Assembly: GCF_000471905.2 (NCBI RefSeq)
Contig: NW_006499776.1
Coordinates: 2,805,065-2,869,064, forward strand
Source of the DNA: Amborella trichopoda
Lineage: Eukaryota; Streptophyta; Magnoliopsida; Amborellales; Amborellaceae
Direction of reading: 5' to 3'
DNA: 64,000 bases
Under the pieces are notes generated by a model. It had not been told where the DNA came from and did no database searches. It worked only from the letters and a program-made list of their open reading frames with translations. The position numbers were made by a program, and so were the translations under genes. Of this stretch, positions 45,111 through 56,122 are shown piece by piece. How positions within the stretch are numbered: the stretch's first letter is position 1; each line of letters starts with the position of its first letter.

Positions 45111-45990
45111 CGAGTGACTCATCGAGCGTGACCACATATAAGATAAGGGGCCTCCCTGGGATGAGTGCGGAGAGAATTAGGGGATTGAGCAAGTAGCTTT
45201 CGATGCTGTCAAAGGATGCTTGACACCCCTCATCCCATTCGAAGGGGACCGCCTTCTTCAAGAGATGGGAGAAGGGCCGATACCTTCCTGATGGGTTAGA
45301 GATGAATCTCCTTATATAGGCCAATTGACCCTGAATGGACTTGAGCTCCCACATATTTTTTGGTACTGACACCTCTTGAATGTCTTTGATCATGACGGGC
45401 TCAATCTCCAATTCTCTATACCAGATAATGAACCCGAGGAATCTTTCTGACCGCACACAAATGGCGCCCTTCAAGGGATACATTTTTAGTTGATGGAGGC
45501 AGAGTTTTACGAAGACCTTTCTGAGGTTTCCTATATGGTTCTCCCTACTATTTGATTTGACGACGAGGATGTCTACATAGCATTTGACTTCCTCGTGCAG
45601 CATGTCCTTGAAGATAGTGGTCATGACCCTTAGATAAGTGGCACCTACAGTTTTTAGGCAGAAGGCACCACTATGTAGCAGAAGACACCTTTTGGTGTTC
45701 GAAAAGCCATGGATTCTTCGTCCTTCTGGGCAATCCGCACTTGGTTATAGCCAGCATACCCGTCCATGAACGAGAAGGCTTGGCAATTGGTGACGGACTC
45801 TATTAGTAACTCCGTGAAGGGAAGGGGGAAGTCATCTTTAGGGCAGGCCGCGTTCTGGTCAAGGAAGTTAATGCAGAATCTGATCTACCCATTTTTCTTC
45901 TTGCCTAGAACTATATTAGCCAATCATTTTGGGTATTTCACCTCTCGAATGAAGCACGCTACTCTGAGCTTATCCACCTCTGCCTCGATC
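45094..45990 (-). pseudogene. Element C reverse transcriptase with altered YxDD box
   Basis: The 176-codon frame at 45094-45624 covers MTTIFKDMLHEEVK, CYVDILVVKS, the thumb FLGFIIWYRELEIEPVMI, then LKSIQGQLAYIRRFISNPSG and LLKKAVPFEWDEGCQASFDS. Upstream blocks (the FMDGYAGYNQ-like palm and an LPxxxFPLP-type segment) lie in other frames to about 45990. The catalytic box reads YVDI: ATC at 45568-45570 stands where the second Asp should be. Element B has Val at the same residue. Confidence 0.88.
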
Positions 45991-46640
45991 TGAATTTCAA
46001 GGTCGTGCCTGATTCTTTTTGGCTTATGTTTGATGGGTGTACACAATGGGTTAATTCTCAGTCTGTGAACCGCCACGCATGGATTAAGGCAGGCATCTCC
46101 TCATAATACCAGGCAAACACATCCCGGTTGACCTTCAGGAATTCAATGTACTTCTGCTTTTCCAGAGGGGTCATAACAGCAAAGATGAAGATGGGTCTCG
46201 GATCGGTTTTGCTACCCAGGTTTATTTCCTCCAAATCATCTGTCGTGGCCTATCCGCCATCTTCTAGGATTTTCAGCACCTCTTTTATTCCTTCATCAGC
46301 AATTGATGACTCAGCCTTAGCGAAAGAGTGCGTTCTTGGAACCCCGGGCGCTAGCTCTGTCAGAGGGCCCTCGTGGGTCTCTTCCCTCATTCCCGTGTTA
46401 GGGGCTGGTCGTCTGAGGGATGGAATAGGATCTTGCATCACTATTATATGTAGTCCTTGCTCAAAAAAGGACGGCATCCGCGCGCGACTCAAATGCCCTG
46501 AGTAACCAACGCCTTCCTTCTTGCAATATCTGGACAATAAGGCCTCGATTATGAAAAATGAGGACAACATTCCCTTTTCGATGTTTAGACCCATGTTGCT
46601 GGTCATCTCGTAATCCATCTTTTTCATAATACGATGGGCT
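45990..46640 (-). pseudogene. Element C pre-RT linker and G-patch-like region
   Basis: On the minus strand the region shows TTDDLEEINLGSKTDPRPIF, then PLEKQKYIEFLKVNRDVFAW and YEEMPAL, the standard linker. Farther upstream (46500-46640) is RIMKKMDYEMTSNMGLNIEK, which matches the glycine-rich region after Tat protease. The frame at 46250-46723 spans this part. Confidence 0.72.
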
Positions 46641-47696
46641 TCGAGGCTGTATAGGTCCCATCTGGGCATGTTTGCTGCCCTCGAGGGCTGCTCATGTGCC
46701 CTTGGAGCAGATTCTGGTAACAAGGTTTATGCGGGCTTTAGGGGGAAACACCTCCCCATTTCACTTTTCTTTCACGTTCCTACCAGGCGGAGCAGGCTCT
46801 GACTCTGCTGCTTGGTCGTGACCGCTCGGTTTTCCGGTGGCAGCTCGTTCCAAGGATCCTCAACGGAAGAATAGCTGGAAACGGGTAACACATTCCTCAT
46901 TTTGGGGTGGCCTGATTGAGGCGTTGATGGGGGAATACTCACCTATGCAATAGTGAAGTCATCGGGCCTCCTGTATGCTAGTGACCTTGCTTGGAGGACT
47001 TTCGATTGTCTCAAAAGTCGTGTGCCAGTCAAAGGCCGACCTTCGGGCTGCCCTGTGCCATGGGGCTAACATGCATGGCTCGGGTGGTGTCTGGTCCACT
47101 AGCGCCACGCTTGGGTCAGAAGCGACCAGAAACTATTTGAGGGATCGGGGTAGGCTTCTGCCTGCCCTGATTGATTATTATGGCAGTCAGGCTACCATGG
47201 ACTTTATAGACATGGGTGTGTGCGGTGGAGTAACTGTGTAAGGCGACATGGTGATAGTCAGTATGTGGTGTTTACGCAGGGGTGCCAGCATTGGCGACAC
47301 CCCTTTGTGATGTAGGCAGCATAGCCTTCTTCCTACCTGCGGCAGCGATGGTCTTGTCGGGGCTAGCCGGGTGAGGGGGAGTGGCCAAGTCACCCATGCA
47401 TCGAGGCTTAAGGGGCTCGCTCTTGACGTCGAGAAAGGTGGGGCAAGGTACCTGAGGGCCCATGCCCCAAAATTTTCCAGTCGCAGCAAGAACGGTTGGG
47501 CCAGCATGGCCACTAAGAGAACATATAGGGGTGGGACGACTGAACGGTTGAGCCTCTCCCTGAGCATACATAGGTATGGGGATGTAGAACTCCCTGACCC
47601 AGAGGAAAGAAGGATAATTGGATCCTATAGCAAGAGTGGAAAGAGAGGGTAGAGAGATTAGTACTTGGGGACATCTCGAGCCAAGGATAGGGTGAT
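46641..47696 (-). other. Element C 5' region without recognisable gag or protease
   Basis: About 1 kb between the primer site and the G-patch-like region. Frames such as 47187-47567 (-) and 47371-47652 (+) have no retroviral motif. An intact element would need some 2-3 kb here for gag and protease, so I infer an internal deletion. Confidence 0.45.
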
Positions 47697-47714
47697 GCTC
47701 CCCAGTGGAGCCAC
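47697..47714 (-). other. Primer-binding site of element C
   Basis: Minus strand GTGGCTCCACTGGGGAGC, directly inside the LTR-X end. It shares the CTCCACTGGGG core with the site next to LTR-A at 59850. Confidence 0.65.
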
Positions 47715-49718
47715 TAGTTTATATCGGTGGCGTCTTGATTTCCTTCCATGCAAGGATGACGAAACTCTCTCTTGAACAACCGCAGAGGTCCGGAGCGCTG
47801 TGGTCGTGGGGCACTCCTTCTTACAAATAGGAGACCGACAGTGAGAGAGATTTTTGCCACTTGAGCGTGAACTACACTTTTGCCACTTGGGGGATAGGGG
47901 ACGTGCCCAGACAGATATCCCTCTTAGAGCAATTACGAAGCCCTTCAGCTGCTTGGCAGCATGGTTTGGACAGGAGCACTCCTCAATTTCTCAATCTCTC
48001 TCTCTACTTTCACTCTTTTCGTGCTATAGGGGGAATCTTAATGTCTCTCCTCCCTGGGTGCCCTTTCCGAAGGGTTTGCTTGCCATTAAAGGGGACATGG
48101 ATAGAGGTCTAGGGAAGAGCTCCACAGGTTAGGGTACGTCCACGGGGCTCATAGACAGGCGAGGGCTTCCGCACGGATGGAGTCACATGCGAGGGAGTCA
48201 GATGAAGAGAGAGAGAGAGAGAGAAAGACTGACTCGGCTTGGGGAAATGGGATGACCTGCACGACCGGGGTGTTCGCGGGACCACACACTCATGGGTACC
48301 CTCCCTCACAAATTTTTCTCTCTCTTCCTCTCTTCTCTCTCGAATGGGATAAGGACTCACACAATAAGACAAAGTGAGAATGAACTAGCCTTGATTCTTC
48401 CCAGCCTTTGGGGTGTTGGACCTTCCAAAAGGGTAACCTTTTGAAGCGATTTTTTGACCCTCTTACACGTGAGCTGTGCTTGCTTATATAGAGGTTTCAC
48501 CAAACAGGAGTGAATTTTCAAAATTCAAGCTTAATTACATTTAACAAAATTGAAAACAAATCCAAAAATTAGGTGAAAATGACCAAAATGTCCCTATGAT
48601 CTATTGCTCGAATGACGAGATCGTCCCTACATGCAGGCAGCTCCGCCAAGGGAAGACCTAAGAAGTTGGTTTTGAGACTTGCGACAATTTTTATGCTTTT
48701 TCAACATTATATTTCCATTCTCCTCTCGTTTGCGAGCATTTTGATGCCTTGCAATCGTGCTATGGTGGCCTTCTTCCCAGTGGTGAATGTCCGGCCAGTT
48801 TTACAAACTTTGTTTACCAATGCATGCTCGAGCTGTGTCGTTTTAGCCCCTGGCTTTGCTTGCAAGTTGGAAAGGAGGTCGTTGCAGTGGTTTTGCGCCA
48901 AGTTGGGGGTCGATTTGGTGTAGATTTGCATCTTTAGCCTTTGTGAAAGATTACCGAAGAAAGGGATTTCAGCAAACGACTGGATTTGTTTCTCCGATGA
49001 CCTGAAGGCTCGCTTTCATTGAACGAGGGACTAAATACAAGAGTCACATCGGAATGTAGCTCTTTGCAAGGTGGTTCTTTTGAAATCTTCCTCTGGTCAA
49101 TCCATAGCCTGGATTTCGAGCTATACTTCACCAAATCTGGTGCCTGTTGGGTTTTTTCTCGACCCTGGTTTTTCTGACAGCCTTTCTTTTCAGAACAGTA
49201 GGGGTTCTCTATCATGCCACAGTGAGTGCCTTAGGTCAAAATGACGGGGCTGACATGATCTAGAACATGTCAAGATTTGATCTTGGTCTGATTTCAGATA
49301 AAGGCACCATAGGTTAGAGAAGTTACACCCAAAAAACATTATCACAACCCCTTTTCCAGGACTGGTTTAGTGAAGCCGCATCACGCTAAGGTAAATCCCA
49401 CCAATCCCGAGGCTCCATGAGCATAGACCCTTTTAGAGGGGTCTGATTGAGCCTAAATTAGTCCTCAGGGGTTTCTCAACATTTTGAGCACAATGGTGAT
49501 GGTCTAGTACCCCGTTGCAGCCTCTATCGTGGGGCTACACTGGAGGGGGGTCCTTCTCCAGTGTTGAGGCACCGAACCCAGATCACTAGGCTGGAGGCAT
49601 TATTACTCAGCACAATCCTAGACTGTGGGTGTTTCATGAACCTCCGAGACTAGACTATCGCAGACTCTCTCCTTATTCGCATGGGCTCATGGAAGTACGT
49701 CAAAAATGATGTACAACA
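47715..49718 (-). mobile_element. LTR-X, 5' LTR of element C (-)
   Basis: On the minus strand it starts TGTTGTACATCATTTTTG (49718) and ends AAACTA (47715), about 2.0 kb. U3 (48500-49718) matches 2805-3995 inverted. TATA lies at 48483-48491. The leader contains a GA run (48208-48228) and a short CT run (48320-48345). ORFs such as 48612-48923 are shadows with a matching counterpart in the other copy. Confidence 0.82.
48483..48491 (-). promoter_or_regulatory. LTR-X TATA box
   Basis: Minus strand CTATATAAG, a strong plant TATA match, about 1.23 kb into the LTR. Confidence 0.7.
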
Positions 49719-49724
49719 CCTGTC

Positions 49725-51376
49725 ATCCTAGTCAAGAGAGAAGCAAGAGAGAAAGAGAGAAAATAAAGAAGAACAGAGAGAAAAGGAAAGAAGTGAGAGA
49801 AAGGAAAGAAGAAGAGAGAAAGAAAAGAAGAGGGAGAAGAGGAGAGAGAAAGTGGGGAGGAGAGAGAAGACTACCTTAATGGGGCATAAGGGTACTAGCC
49901 AAAGTTTTCTCTCTCCTCTCTTTCTCTCTCTAAGAAAAGAAAAATATGATCCAAAGATGTGCACAAGCCAAAAACTATTAATTGATCCAAAGGGGTTCAC
50001 GTACAATTGCATCACGTGTATATATAGAATTTCAATCTAAACATGGGTGGATGCCTAATTTTTTTCTAATTGACTAAAAATAGCATTAAAATGACTTAAC
50101 TAAAAATAAAAAAATAGGGGGAAAATGATGATTTTGCCCCTCACCCAGAATTCATGAAATTTCAATTCAGTCCCTATCATGGCCATCAAACTCTTGCGAT
50201 CTTTCATGGCCCGTTCGAAGTCTTTTCGGCCACTATCCGATAAATATTGTTTTCTTGATCGGCTCGGGGAGACGGTCCTTTTGAAACCCATTTCGTGCCA
50301 TGAATCGGCGTTTTGGGTCATAATCTCAAGGTGTGAAAATCATGAGAAAAGTGTGATCTTTGATTCAAGATCACACCCATTTCTCGTTATTTTTCTACGA
50401 TTTCTTCATTTTATTTTGATGAGAATACCTTCATGAATATTTGGAAACGAGCGTGGCTTGATTTGGTGCCCGAACAATCATTTTCCAAATTAGGTACTTT
50501 GACCGAAATTTTGTTCCTGTGACTGGAAAGTGCAACAACTTTCCTTGTCATGCGGTGAATCTGACCATTCATCACATGCAACATTCGTCTTGTGTGAAGC
50601 CCTTAATGCTATGGTCGCAACGACACTGATTGCATGCCGATCCGGCACGCGAACATCATGATGTGGCCGCTCAATTAAGGCATATGCTTGCTAGAAATTC
50701 TACAACCTCACTTTGAAGTGCAATCATTTTTCTAGGTTTTCTCTCGGCTCGGTCCACGTCATGGGGCTTGCCATATATCAAATCGATCGGGCTGATGAGA
50801 TGATCATGTTCCCAAACTTTAGGCTCATTTCGACTAAGGACGAAGGAAATAAGAGTGTCCAAAGTTGAACTCGAAATTAAAAAACTCAATTTTCATTAAT
50901 GAAAACATATTCACTGAGGGTACTCCGTAATAGTGTGTGACGTACCCATTTTAGGTAATTTGGCTATAACTTAGTCCAAAAACATCCGATCAAGCCAAAA
51001 CCTGGCCCCTAAGGGTTTTCGAATGTTCTGGATCCAATGGCTATGGCCCATGATTGTTTGACACTCCAGTGATAGGGTTGTAGTTATAGGGTCCATTTTT
51101 CAGTGTGCTAGAGGTCGGATTTTACAAACTGATTTTGCATCTGCACTGCCTTAAACTCATCTGATCGCGACGAAACTTAGTAGTTGTTCTTAGAAGACCG
51201 TTAGCCATGTTTTTATCGTTCTTAGGCCATTCTGAGACTTCCAAAAACTTTGCTCTAGATCGGGAATTATTCACCTATGCCTTATGTAGTGCATAGGCAT
51301 TTTGGTTTCTGCGGACCTAGATCGCAAATTTCTCTTTCCTTATTCGAGTACAAGTGTTCAAAAATACCCTCAAACA
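49725..51376 (-). mobile_element. LTR-A copy 5 (-), U3 and promoter only
   Basis: Minus strand from TGTTTGAGGGTATTTTTG (51376) through the U3 landmarks (51100-51180, 50930-51010, 50500-50600), TATA at 50019-50027 and a GA tract at 49735-49870, then cut off by LTR-X. The leader and minisatellite are missing. Confidence 0.82.
50019..50027 (-). promoter_or_regulatory. LTR-A TATA box
   Basis: Minus strand CTATATATA preceded by GAAATT, in the conserved setting near CTAAACATGGGTGGATG (50036). Confidence 0.65.
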
Positions 51377-51394
51377 TCTTGCCTCGCCGAATGG

Positions 51395-54078
51395 TGTGGG
51401 AAGCACCAGCTGTGAAGAGAAGAAGTGTCAGCACCGACTGATTTGTTAGCAGCAAGTGATAGCACCGATTGATTTGTGACCAGCGTCGGTTGTGTTGTGA
51501 TCAGAGGCCAGCACTGGCTATGTAGGAGAGTAAGTGTCAGCTCCAGCAGTGTTGTGTACAGAGACCAGAGACCAGTGCCGGCTACGTTACTAATATGCAT
51601 GGATTATGAGTGTTACTTGTTAAATGCATGCTAATGTGAGTGCCACTTGTCCAGATTTTCAGTCTTTTTATGACACTTGGACCACCACCCTAAACATAAG
51701 AGTATTTAAGCCTCTCCTTGAACCTATGTCACTCATTTTCTCCTCTCTCTAAGACCCAAGGTTTGAAGAAGTGACTGTTGGAGGCAGCCATTGTTAGGCG
51801 GGTGAGAGCTGTGAGCAAAGGATTGGAGAACGCCCCATTAGTATTTAGGTAAGTAGATCCATCACCATTGCATTTTAGTTATAAGGATGCATGGGAATTT
51901 ATGCATGTGAAATGAGCAATAAAAGTCTATGTACTGTAGAAAATGAACGTATGATTCTTAAATTGTGTAACAAATGCATGTTATGTGTGTTCTCATTGTG
52001 AGAGAATGGTTATTATCATGTTTCTCACCACGAAATGAGGGTTATGGAATGAATTCTTGAGACATGTTATATGCCACTGTGAAATTTCAGAATTATGTGT
52101 GTTCTTGAATGAGGCTTTTGAACTATCAAATAGGGTCCGATTGACCTCAAATTTTTGCTATTGGAAAGATGTACGAGTCTAGTAAAATGTTCATTTTTTC
52201 TCACTGTTGAAATTCTTTATGAAAATGAATTTACGTTTCAAAATGAGAGAGTATCTCACTGTTGACTGTTTTCCTGGATTTTGCACTAACCCTGCTGTGG
52301 TCACTGGTTTTAACTAAGGAAATGAAGTCCATTTCTTTTCAAGATATAGCCATTTGAAAGATCCTTGAATGGGCTAAAAGTTTTATAAGAAAATACTTTG
52401 AAATTCATTTTAGATTGTAAGTTATTCTTCAACCTATGAAGGTATGTCACTGTGGGCAGTATTGATAAAATTTAGAAAGATCACCTTGATTGGCACGAAC
52501 TTTTGAACCACCAAATTGAATCTAAATGCTTTCAAATTTACCTTTTTAGATAGATATACGTCTTGCCTTAATGTTTGATTTTGAAACCATCTCAAGTTAC
52601 CTCACAGTTTGAAAGTTATAGTGATATGAAGTGGGGTACCTCGCTTTCCACTGTACATAACAGGGTGTAGCTAGTTAGGCCACGCTTCTTGAGACACTAC
52701 ACAATGGGTCCTCCATTGGTAGTGGAAACTATGGTTCTGTCATATTGATACTAGTATATGCCTTGACGTCTACACAATGGGTCGTCCATTGGTAGTGAAT
52801 ATTCTGATCTTGTTATATGAAAATTGATATTCTGTGACTTCTGGCCACTACGCAATGGGTCCTCCATTAGTAGTAGAAATTATGATTCTATTATTCTGTG
52901 ATTTTTGGCCACTACACAATGGGTCCTCCATTGGTAGTGGATATTCCAATTCTGTTACATGAATTCTGTTATATGTGATTTTCGCCCACTACGCAATGGG
53001 CCTTCCATTGATAGTGGATAGGTTGATTCTGTGAAGGCTACGCAATGGGCCCTCCATTGGTAGTCGGGTATTCTATACCTCGACTCCTATGATAACAGTG
53101 GAGTCAAGATGTAATTGTAAATAACTAGGAGGATCGTCCCCCCCGAATTGTCATGAGCACTATGCATTGGTTCCTCCAATGGTAGTGTAACACCCTCTCG
53201 CCTAAGGCACAAGTGAGGGTCGTGTCTTGCAAGGCCTCAGCCTATCGAATACCCCAAAGCGCATTGGGGATGTGTGTGTGAGTGAGGATATTATGAAGTG
53301 GGGTACCCACTTGTCATTATCCTCCCTCCTGAATGAGGGTAGAGTCCCAACTTACAGGATTGACTTAGCCAGATCGATGTGGCTTCCACTTTGGGAGTAA
53401 ATTATTCTGTTTTGCTTATCTGAATTCTATATTCTGTAAGACTATATGACGGTAACTGGTAAATGTCATCTTGTGGACAAGTAATGCTCCGTAGCTTATT
53501 CTTATTGTCATTATATAGCATTCATGTGTATTCTGATATGTGACTACATTTTGTAAGACAAATGTGATTTCTGATGAACTATGAGCATGTCATCATGTAT
53601 ATTTATACTGTTTACCAGGAATGTAAGGGTAGTGATCTGCATACTGGGCTTTTAAGCTCATTCCATCTTAGTCTCATAGCTGTAGAGTGAAGGGTGGTGG
53701 TAGTTGTATTAAAGGTGGGTGGCAATTTGAGGGCTTGAAGCTCGAAATTAAGATTTTTGAGAAGTCATCTTCCGAAGACTTTCACAGTATGTTTTGGTTA
53801 TTTCAGCAGCATGATGTATACTTCATTTTGTGTATTTCGGGCCAGTAGTCCTCTAAGGACCTGTAAAGACTCTTTGATATTGAATGAATGAAATGGATGT
53901 ACCTTTGGTTTGATTATTGTTTGATGATTCGATTTATTATACTTTTCTTTCGTGGTTTGCTCTCGATTCCGTGTTTTTATGCTTTAAGCCACTCCTACCT
54001 GAGTGACGTTCATGACCTCCGGTCACGATCCCTTTCTCTATCGCCCTCTGGCAGGGGTCAGGGTACAGAGTCGTGATA
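51395..54078 (+). mobile_element. LTR-E copy 2 (+), apparent solo LTR
   Basis: Starts TGTGGGAAGCACCAGC and ends CAGAGTCGTGATA. It is flanked by no chromovirus coding sequence. The first 200 bp are short tandem words (CAGCACCGACTGATTTGT). TATA-like TATTTAAG is at 51703-51710. A palindromic array lies at 52690-53190, and 53130-53400 matches LTR-E copy 1. It lies 18 bp past the U3 start of LTR-A copy 5, at a junction also seen at 16488. I could not identify a clear target duplication. Confidence 0.78.
52690..53190 (+). repeat. Palindromic tandem units of LTR-E
   Basis: About six units, roughly 70-120 bp apart. The unit at 52909-52940 pairs CCACTAC(A)CAATGG with CCATTGGTAGTGG around GTCCT, a 13-bp stem with one bulged A. 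The same unit recurs inverted at 61010-61510 and in decayed form at 11600-11730. Confidence 0.8.
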
Positions 54079-54871
54079 GGAGGCTTTTGTTTTGCTACTG
54101 GTGCGGGACCCCTCTAGGAAGGCTCATCATCCATGTTGGGAGCTTGTTTGGATAGACAGCTAAGGAAGCCTTGGTGGGCGTTGTTTGCTACTATACCAAG
54201 TTTGCATTTGACAAGCAGGGTACCTCTTTGGGCCCCATCCTGGACAGTCTAGTAGGGGGCTTTTTGTTATCCTGCTTGAAAAGTCTGAGCCAGTCAGTCA
54301 GGGAGGGGTTTAGCGAGGCGGCATCTTTGGGGTGTGGATCGCTGTGCCTAGTAAGGGGTGTTTGGTAATCGGCCTGAAATATCTCGACTAAAACAGTAAT
54401 CGGGAACCTTGAGGAGGACTTACCTTGGTTATTGGTGGCAGGTTTTGACTTGGTGTGACAGTTTCTTGCCTTTGGGAGCGTCTTTGGTGTGTCGTCATGG
54501 CTTTCTTGTTTTGTTTGATTTCTCTAGAATGGGGTCCTTTAGCATGGAACCCCGACTTTCCATCTTCACGATTCTTCTGACTTCTCTGTCCTTTAATGAA
54601 CAGACTCAGACTATTGGATTTTTCTTGAACCGCTCCTTTTTAGGTACCGACAGAAAGGTATTCTGGTATCAGTATTTTTTTGGAGTGCCGACTAGAATCG
54701 CCTATGGAGGAGAGCACTGCATCAACCTCTTTATTGGTCCGAGTGCCCTTTCAGGTTTTCACTTGAACAAGGAGAAGCGGTGTCGTAAAGACGGATTTTA
54801 CTAACCTCCTTTTTATTGGGCTCTTTTACTCATGACCTCACGGTCATGTCCTCTCTTTTTTCATTTTTGCT

Positions 54872-54993
54872 CACGGTGCCCTTTCTGGTTTTCACCGTGC
54901 CCGATTTTTTTTACGAAATGCTTTAACTCATGGTTTCGTGACCATGCCCATCCGTCATTTTTACTCATGGTGCCCTTCCGGATTTTCACCATG
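54872..54993. repeat. Two D-type hairpins with 14-nt loops
   Basis: 54872-54899 pairs CACGGTG with CACCGTG around CCCTTTCTGGTTTT. 54966-54993 pairs CATGGTG with CACCATG around CCCTTCCGGATTTT. CATGACC/GGTCATG (54831-54848) and CATGGT/ACCATG palindromes lie alongside. Confidence 0.85.
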
Positions 54994-55977
54994 CCCGTTT
55001 TTTTTTGTTGGGGTGTGTTTAAGGTCATGCCATCAGGACTTGGGCTATGGTTTAGGGTGATATAGCTCAGACCATTGAGTGAGGCAGTTTAATGTCATGC
55101 GGTCAGGATGTGTTCTACAGTTTAAGGTCATATAACATGGATCGTGGCTCTGCAGTTTAAGGTCATGCAGCATGGACCGCTGTGTGAAGTAGCCGAGACC
55201 ATTTATAGGCAGTGGGTTCAAATGATGAAGATGGCCGAAATGAGGGATGGTAGGTGCAAGCGAACTCACTGGGGATTAGGGAACAAGTGTGACTGCCTTG
55301 TAATTAAAATGGGTTCACTTATGTGATGGAAGACATGAGTGTGACTCCATCGGGGTGAGAGTGTGATGAGGGATAGCAGACCTAGAGGCACGAGTGAGAC
55401 TGCACCGTGGAAGAAGGTGGGTTCACTAAGGTTTTACTGGGGATGGATGAAGTGTCGTGAGGAGCTCGTGTGAAGGGATTTGAGTCAGCTTGGAGGCGGA
55501 GAACTTGCACTCGGCAACGTGCGGATGTACGCATGGTAGCCAGTGACTAGGGTTTACATTAGAGGTGCATGCTTGTGTGCAAGGCAGCTGGGTGGGCACG
55601 TTGAGCACACACGATAGCCTTGGTGAGCACGTGGGGTAGTCTAGAGAAAGTGAATGTGCACAACGGTCTGGGGAAGGTAGAAGCGCATGTCGGTTGAACG
55701 CGCTCAGTCGTTGAACATGCTCGACGGGTGAACACGCATGACAGACGGAGCAGAGAGTCGTACACGGCAGCCTGTGCAGAGAGACGCGCACGACAACATG
55801 TGCATGGTGGGCTGGGTTGAAAGGAGTCATTTGGGTTTGGGCTCGGGCCATAACTCGACCCAGTCCGGCCTATCACCGTTTTGTCTCCGGGACCGTAGTG
55901 ATAGTGTGTTTTAAGGTAGTACACCTAGACTTGAGGGTGTGATTAAGGTCGTGCCTCCGAGACCGTTTATTTTTACA

Positions 55978-56122
55978 CATGATGCCCTCTTGGGTTTTCA
56001 TCATGCCCATTTTTTATTTTGACCCATCTTTCTCAAGATAGCTTATGGTACTACCGTACCCTATCAGTTTTTCGTTTCTTGAGATGTTTTTGCCCATGAT
56101 GTCCTTTCCGGTTTTCATCATG
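55978..56122. repeat. Two D-type hairpins with CATGATG/CATCATG stems
   Basis: 55978-56005 has loop CCCTCTTGGGTTTT. 56095-56122 has loop TCCTTTCCGGTTTT. Both have perfect 7-bp stems and 14-nt loops. They lie 90-240 bp before the LTR-A start. Confidence 0.85.

Larger units (their letters stand above)
42782..47696 (-). mobile_element. Tat/Ogre-like element C, internal region (-)
   Basis: Right to left from the primer site: about 950 bp without recognisable gag or protease, then a G-patch-like segment, linker, RT, RNase H, archaeal-type RNase H, and integrase including its C-terminal part near 42830-43170. It is related to B (same domain order and similar RT thumb) but has a different LTR (LTR-X). 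The left end stops in or just after integrase against the U3 start of LTR-A copy 3. No 3' LTR-X is present. Confidence 0.85.

Noticed and set aside
48612..49215. Pair of overlapping ORFs in LTR-X
   Set aside because: Counterparts in the other LTR-X copy are frame-shifted and on both strands. The DNA is U3 upstream of a TATA box.
54831..54848. CATGACC/GGTCATG palindrome as a bacterial operator or terminator
   Set aside because: The context is a plant retrotransposon spacer, with no T-run terminator or operon. It belongs to the D-type palindrome cluster.
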